Source: an uncultured Rhizobiaceae group bacterium
Lineage (GTDB): Bacteria; Pseudomonadota; Alphaproteobacteria; Rhizobiales; Rhizobiaceae
DNA: 11,444 nucleotides
Assembly (NCBI GenBank): GCA_937951455.1
Contig: CALFBU010000279.1
Span: 1 to 11,444 of the forward strand
Reading direction: 5' to 3'
Part shown: in pieces, positions 8,081-11,444 of the stretch
How positions within the stretch are numbered: the stretch's first letter is position 1
How the letters are laid out: each line of letters opens with the position of its first letter
Made by a program: the position numbers and the translations under genes
The notes under the pieces: model-generated
Database searches by the model: none
What the model saw: only the letters and a program-made list of their open reading frames with translations
Told to the model about the DNA's origin: nothing

Positions 8081-8086
8081 GGAGGA
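8081..8086 (+). promoter_or_regulatory. Ribosome-binding site deciding the mtoX start
   Basis: GGAGGA lies 6 bases before the ATG at 8093, an ideal arrangement. It selects this start over an in-frame ATG at 8030, which would add 21 residues that do not resemble the SBP56 family and has no comparable ribosome-binding site. Confidence 0.8.
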
Positions 8087-8092
8087 AATAAA

Positions 8093-9493
8093 ATGAACAT
8101 CAAACCAGATCCAACGTTTCACGCGACTGCGCAATTGGCCATGCAGGCGCCCGTAGAAAATTATGGCTTCACGGTAATGCTGAGCCCAGATGGCTCGCAA
8201 TCAGATGGTATTGCCGTAGTTGATTTAAATCCTGAATCAAAAACCTATGGCACAATTGTGCATCAGGTTATTGTGCCTAACAAAGGCGACGAGTTTCACC
8301 ACTTTGGCTGGAATGCATGTTCATCGTCTTTGTCACCCCTGACAGGCCATGCTTTCCTTGAGCGCAGATACTTGATTGTCCCGGGCATTCGTTCCTCCAG
8401 GATATATATCATCGATGTGAAAGAGCCATTAAAGGCAAAAATTCACAAGACGATTGAACCGGAAGAAATTTTTGCAAAAACAGGGTATTCGCGTCCACAT
8501 ACAATTCACTGTGGTCCTGAAGGAATTTACGTTTCCACGCTTGGCGGTGGGGGTGAAGATGGCACGGATGGCCCTCCAGGTATTTTCATCATGGATTGTC
8601 AAACTTTTGAGATTATCGGCCAATACGAAATGGACCGTGGCAAGCAAGACAAGCATTATGATTTCTGGTGGAATTTGCCACAGGATTACATGGTCAGTTC
8701 AGAGTGGGGCTTGCCGCCACAATTTGAAAATGGCGTCGTGCCGGATGATCTGTTGAGCAATAAATATGGTCATTCCATCCACTTCTGGGATTTGCGCAAA
8801 CGCAAGAATATTCAAACGATAGACTTTGGTGAAAACTATCAAATGGCACTGGAAATTCGTCCTGCGCACGACCCTTCAAAGTCTTACGGCTTTTGCGGTG
8901 TGGTGGTTGATACGACCAACTTGCAAGGTGCAATCTTTACATGGTGGCGTGATGACGATGGCGTTTGGCAATCCAAGAAAACCATCACCATTGATCCAGT
9001 ACCAGCAGACCCTGATGACTTGCCTGAACTGCTAAAAGGCTTTGGCGCAGTGCCACCGCTGGTGACCGATATTGATCTAAGTCTTGATGACAAATATCTA
9101 TATGTTGCCTGTTGGGGATTGGGCGAAATGCATCAATACGATGTTTCCGATCCGATGAATCCTGTCTTGGCAGGCAAGGTAGAACTTGGCGGCATCGTTG
9201 CGCATCATAAACACCCCAATGGCAAAGACTTCGCCTACGGCCCTCAGATGGTTGAAATCAGCCGTGACGGCAAACGCGTCTATTGGACCAATTCGCTTTA
9301 TTCAACTTGGGATGATCAGTTCTATCCAAACGATGAGGGCGGACAAATGGTCATGGCACGCGTTGGCGATAATGGTGGCTTTGAGCTGGACAAAGATTTC
9401 TATATTGATTTCCCAAAAGGCTATAGAAGTCACCAGATCAGGCTTGAGGGAGGGGACTGTTCAACTGACAGTTTCTGCTATCCAAACGTCTAG
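8093..9493 (+). CDS. mtoX: Methanethiol oxidase / selenium-binding protein SBP56 family
   Basis: A 466-residue SBP56-family protein. Human SELENBP1 and Hyphomicrobium MtoX oxidise methanethiol with O2 to formaldehyde, H2S and H2O2; the bacterial enzyme needs copper. Family blocks run along the whole length: KGDEFHHFGWNACSS (64-78), PGIRSSRIYIIDV (97-109), SRPHTIHCGPEGIYVSTLGG (133-152), YDFWWNLP (189-196), SSEWGLPP, GHSIHFWD (226-233), DIDLSLDDKYLYVACWG, and the C-terminal SHQIRLEGGDCSTD (446-459). Conserved histidines that may bind metal include H69, H70, H136, H139, H227, H230 and H447. The CSSC motif of mammalian members is CSSS here (C76 kept). No signal peptide is visible, unlike the reported periplasmic Hyphomicrobium enzyme, so it is probably cytoplasmic. 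The membrane protein gene starts on the base after its stop. Family is certain; the substrate is inferred. Confidence 0.9.
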   Translation: MNIKPDPTFHATAQLAMQAPVENYGFTVMLSPDGSQSDGIAVVDLNPESKTYGTIVHQVIVPNKGDEFHHFGWNACSSSLSPLTGHAFLERRYLIVPGIRSSRIYIIDVKEPLKAKIHKTIEPEEIFAKTGYSRPHTIHCGPEGIYVSTLGGGGEDGTDGPPGIFIMDCQTFEIIGQYEMDRGKQDKHYDFWWNLPQDYMVSSEWGLPPQFENGVVPDDLLSNKYGHSIHFWDLRKRKNIQTIDFGENYQMALEIRPAHDPSKSYGFCGVVVDTTNLQGAIFTWWRDDDGVWQSKKTITIDPVPADPDDLPELLKGFGAVPPLVTDIDLSLDDKYLYVACWGLGEMHQYDVSDPMNPVLAGKVELGGIVAHHKHPNGKDFAYGPQMVEISRDGKRVYWTNSLYSTWDDQFYPNDEGGQMVMARVGDNGGFELDKDFYIDFPKGYRSHQIRLEGGDCSTDSFCYPNV

Positions 9494-10165
9494 ATGAATT
9501 TCGATTTATCGTCTGCGACGGCCCTTTGGTGGGCCGTCATTTTTTCTGGTATGTATCATGGCATAAACCCCGGGATGGGTTGGCCCCTGGCAGTTTCTGC
9601 TGGCCTGATGGAGCGCAAACACAGTGCTTTGCCAAAGGCATTGGGCATGCTTGCCTTTGGTCATCTGATTGCCATGCTGGCAATTTTATTGCCGTTTTCA
9701 CTGGTTACCGCATTGCTGACTTGGGAAAACGAAATTCGCATCGGGGCAGGCTTGCTCGTTATTGGCATGGGTGTTTATCTCTTGATCAATCGCAGGCATC
9801 CGAAGTTTTTGGCAAGGGTGCATCCAGCCCGTCTGGCCTTGTGGTCATTTCTTGCGGCCATGGCACATGGTGCTGGATTGATGCTCGTACCGATCTATTT
9901 GCAGATTTGCGCCATTGGCGCAGAAGAAGTTGGTCACCAGGCCGCAAGCACGTTGATGCAAGGCAATATTGGTAATGCATTCATCGTAGCTCTTGTGCAT
10001 ACTGCCGCTATGACGATTGCAGGCGGCATTCTGGCAACACTCATTTACTTCTGGCTAGGACTAAAATTTCTTTCAAAGACCTGGTTCAATCTGGATATTG
10101 TCTGGGCGGTTAGTTTGATCTTGGTCGGCTGTTTTGGAATATATTCGGCCTATGCAGGGCACTAA
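9494..10165 (+). CDS. Histidine-rich polytopic membrane protein coupled to mtoX; transporter-like
   Basis: A 223-residue, almost entirely hydrophobic protein with about six or seven membrane segments (roughly 8-25, 28-38, 50-75, 81-98, 112-140, 157-190, 202-219). The signature SGMYHGINPGMGWPLAVS (18-35) is striking. Four histidines lie in membrane segments: H22 (YHG), H57 (GHLIAM), H125 (AHG) and H169 (VHTAAM). The pairs HG...HxxxM recur in both halves, suggesting an internal duplication like that of the NicO/LysE/TauE-type transporters, but I cannot assign it to a named family. The ATG directly follows the mtoX TAG (TAGATG) with no ribosome-binding site of its own, so translation must be coupled. 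Inference: import of a metal such as copper for MtoX, or movement of its substrate or product. A terminator-like hairpin lies within codons 8-18. Confidence 0.85.
   Translation: MNFDLSSATALWWAVIFSGMYHGINPGMGWPLAVSAGLMERKHSALPKALGMLAFGHLIAMLAILLPFSLVTALLTWENEIRIGAGLLVIGMGVYLLINRRHPKFLARVHPARLALWSFLAAMAHGAGLMLVPIYLQICAIGAEEVGHQAASTLMQGNIGNAFIVALVHTAAMTIAGGILATLIYFWLGLKFLSKTWFNLDIVWAVSLILVGCFGIYSAYAGH
9517..9545 (+). terminator. Intrinsic terminator-like hairpin inside the start of the membrane gene
   Basis: GACGGCCC (9517-9524) and GGGCCGTC (9531-9538) form a perfect 8-bp GC-rich stem around a 6-base loop TTTGGT. An A and six T (9540-9545) follow. This is a textbook Rho-independent terminator shape in the plus direction only. 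It starts 23 bases after the mtoX stop but encodes part of the first membrane segment of the next protein. It could end most mtoX transcripts and act as an attenuator for the membrane gene, opened or missed when translation is coupled. Confidence 0.6.
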
Positions 10166-10269
10166 ATATAACAACCACGTGTATAAAATTCTATCTGCGA
10201 AAACTTTGACTTGCTAAACCCTGTCATAAACGAGATAGGATAGAAAAAAATCGCAACAGTGGAGTTCCC
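10166..10269 (+). promoter_or_regulatory. Intergenic region before the Ldh2 gene, weak promoter candidate
   Basis: A 104-base AT-rich gap. TTGACT (10206-10211) is a good -35, but no convincing -10 lies at 16-19 bases. A single CTGTCAT (10221-10227) matches one half of a rhizobial Pho box, but the second half is missing. GGAG (10261-10264) sits 5 bases before the ATG and is a good ribosome-binding site. No terminator is seen for the preceding gene. Confidence 0.25.
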
Positions 10270-11244
10270 ATGCTGGTATCGCTCAATGAAATAGAAAACC
10301 TGACACACAAGCTTTTGGTTAAACATGGCGCAGAGGACTGGATTGCCAGTGAAGTGGCGCGCGCCGTTAAAAAAGCGGAAGCCATTGGCAACAAGATATG
10401 CGGTCTTTTCTATGTTGAAAGCTATTGCACTCAGCTTGAAAGCGGGCGTGTAAACGGAACAGTTGAGCCGGTTATCTCAAGTCCAAAATCGGGCGTGGTT
10501 CAAGTCGATGCGAAGTTTGGTTTTGCGCAGCCTGCCTTTAAGCGTGGACTTCAAGATGCTTTAAGCGCTGCACGAGAAAACGGCATAGCACAGCTTTCGA
10601 TTTGTCATTCTCATACTTGCACATCGCTTGGCTTTTTTACGGAGCAAATCGCGCGTGAAGGCCTGATTGCGATTGGCCTGACAAACGCTTCTCCCATTGT
10701 GGCGCCTCCTGGCGGCAAGACACGCACGATCGGGACAAACCCGATTGCCTTTTCCGTGCCAGATAGCGAGGGCGGTCTTGCCATGCAATTTGACCAGTCC
10801 ACCAGTGCTGTAGCTCTTGGCAAAATCAAAATGGCAAAAGCAGCAGGTGAAAGCATTCCGGAAGGTTGGGCAATTGATGCAGACGGCAATCCAACAACCA
10901 ATCCTGAAGAAGCCTTAAAAGGATCACTGGTTTCATCAGGTGGGTACAAAGGTTGGGGATTTGGTCTTATGGCAGAAATCCTTGCGGCTGGAATGACCGG
11001 CGGAACTTTGTCTAAAGATGTAAAACCACTTCTGGTACCAGAAGGGCCTCCACATGATTTGGGACAATTCTACATCCTGATAGACCCATCAGCCTCAAGC
11101 GATTTTTTCACTCGCATTCAAACACTGGCAGAAGCAATCGCTGAAGACAAAGGCGCGAGAATACCAGGTCGGAATAAAGTGGATCAGGATCCGATTGAGG
11201 TAGCGGATGATCTTTGGGAGAAGCTTTCAGTCATGCTTGAATAG
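10270..11244 (+). CDS. Ldh2-type (malate/L-lactate/sulfolactate dehydrogenase family) oxidoreductase with atypical active site
   Basis: A 324-residue member of the NAD(P)H-dependent malate/L-lactate dehydrogenase superfamily (Ldh_2). This family includes ureidoglycolate, sulfolactate and delta-1-piperideine-2-carboxylate enzymes, so the substrate cannot be read from the family alone. Diagnostic blocks are GFAQPAFKRGL, TEQIAREGLIAIGLTNA, GTNPIAFSVP, SIPEGWAIDADGNPTTNPEEAL, SGGYKGWGFGLMAEILAAGMTGG and GQFYILIDP. Length is close to the usual 330-350. The odd point is at 41-46, NKICGL, where relatives have (A/D)SHGL: the active-site His is replaced by Cys44, with Ile43 for Ser. The nearby Arg of the RxPxY motif is also absent (YVESY). 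The gene has its own GGAG site and ends 11 bases from the convergent rnd stop. It could be an enzyme of altered chemistry or an inactive homologue. Confidence 0.88.
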   Translation: MLVSLNEIENLTHKLLVKHGAEDWIASEVARAVKKAEAIGNKICGLFYVESYCTQLESGRVNGTVEPVISSPKSGVVQVDAKFGFAQPAFKRGLQDALSAARENGIAQLSICHSHTCTSLGFFTEQIAREGLIAIGLTNASPIVAPPGGKTRTIGTNPIAFSVPDSEGGLAMQFDQSTSAVALGKIKMAKAAGESIPEGWAIDADGNPTTNPEEALKGSLVSSGGYKGWGFGLMAEILAAGMTGGTLSKDVKPLLVPEGPPHDLGQFYILIDPSASSDFFTRIQTLAEAIAEDKGARIPGRNKVDQDPIEVADDLWEKLSVMLE

Positions 11245-11255
11245 GGTTGGTTGCT

Positions 11256-11444
11256 TTAACCTGTCTTGATTATCTGAACAGCTTTATCTTTATAGCCAAG
11301 CGCAATTCGACCATTCTTTAAATCCAGCGCTTGATTGCCGAAGAGTTCTTTGCGCCAGCCTTTGAGTGCGGAAACATCTGCGTCATCATCTGCTGCAATT
11401 TTTTCCAGATCATCGACGGTTGCGATAATCTTGGCGGCAACGCC
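11256..11444 (-). CDS. rnd: Ribonuclease D, C-terminal fragment
   Basis: The minus strand is open from the window edge to a TAA (complement of 11256-11258) and encodes 62 residues, beginning [17 protein letters not shown] and ending AVQIIKTG. The block [16 protein letters not shown] followed by [23 protein letters not shown] matches the end of the last HRDC-type helical domain of alphaproteobacterial RNase D as I remember it. RNase D is a 3'-5' exoribonuclease acting in tRNA and stable RNA processing; its catalytic domain lies outside the window. Its position after ppk-ppx fits the conserved order of Hyphomicrobiales. It converges on the Ldh2 gene with an 11-base gap and no terminator. Confidence 0.82.
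   Translation of the reverse strand, partial: GVAAKIIATVDDLEKIAADDDADVSALKGWRKELFGNQALDLKNGRIALGYKDKAVQIIKTG

Noticed and set aside
8030..8092. N-terminal extension of MtoX from the ATG at 8030
   Set aside because: No ribosome-binding site, no likeness to the family, and an ideal GGAGGA precedes the ATG at 8093.
9526..9975. A 149-codon open frame on the plus strand overlapping the membrane protein gene
   Set aside because: It is in a different frame of the membrane gene, has Trp/Cys/His-rich composition without recognisable motifs and no ribosome-binding site; the 9494 frame has coherent membrane segments and abuts mtoX.
10221..10238. Pho box upstream of the Ldh2 gene
   Set aside because: One half-site CTGTCAT is perfect, but the second half, GAGATAG after four bases, matches at only two of seven positions.

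Overview
The window is chromosomal DNA from an alphaproteobacterium, most likely of the order Hyphomicrobiales (Rhizobiales). The main pointer is the run purM-purN / AI-2E-type permease / hdaA / ppk / ppx / rnd, which I recall as a conserved order in rhizobia and their relatives. The HdaA, the Ppx N-terminus (DIGSNSVRL) and the RNase D C-terminus also read like that group's versions. The DNA is of middling G+C with AT-rich intergenic gaps. No integrase, transposase, tRNA, rRNA or CRISPR array is visible, and no gap between genes exceeds about 140 bases.

Layout. Bases 1-90 hold the C-terminal end of an unidentified plus-strand gene. Three minus-strand genes follow: a small exported cysteine-rich protein of unknown function (94-513), purN (558-1139) and purM (1133-2209, overlapping purN by 7 bases). 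A divergent intergenic region with two small dyads separates purM from a plus-strand cluster: AI-2E family permease (2315-3454), hdaA (3476-4177), ppk (4243-6456) and ppx (6395-7954, overlapping ppk by 62 bases). Next come three plus-strand genes that look like an accessory insertion: an SBP56/methanethiol oxidase homologue (8093-9493), a histidine-rich membrane protein that starts directly after it (9494-10165), and a malate/L-lactate dehydrogenase-type (Ldh2) oxidoreductase (10270-11244). The window closes with the C-terminal 62 codons of rnd on the minus strand (11256-11444).

How the genes work together. PurM and PurN are de novo purine enzymes. HdaA couples the replication clamp to inactivation of DnaA-ATP. 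Ppk and Ppx make and degrade polyphosphate and appear translationally coupled. MtoX-type enzymes oxidise methanethiol to formaldehyde, H2S and H2O2 and are copper-dependent in the characterised case. The abutting membrane protein has four membrane-located histidines, two of them in HxxxM motifs, arranged as two similar halves, so it is a candidate metal (possibly copper) or sulfur-compound transporter serving MtoX. An almost ideal intrinsic-terminator hairpin lies inside the first codons of that membrane gene and could set its expression relative to mtoX. The Ldh2 protein has Cys in place of the family's usual active-site His, so its activity is uncertain. The MtoX-membrane protein pair is the most interesting part of the window.
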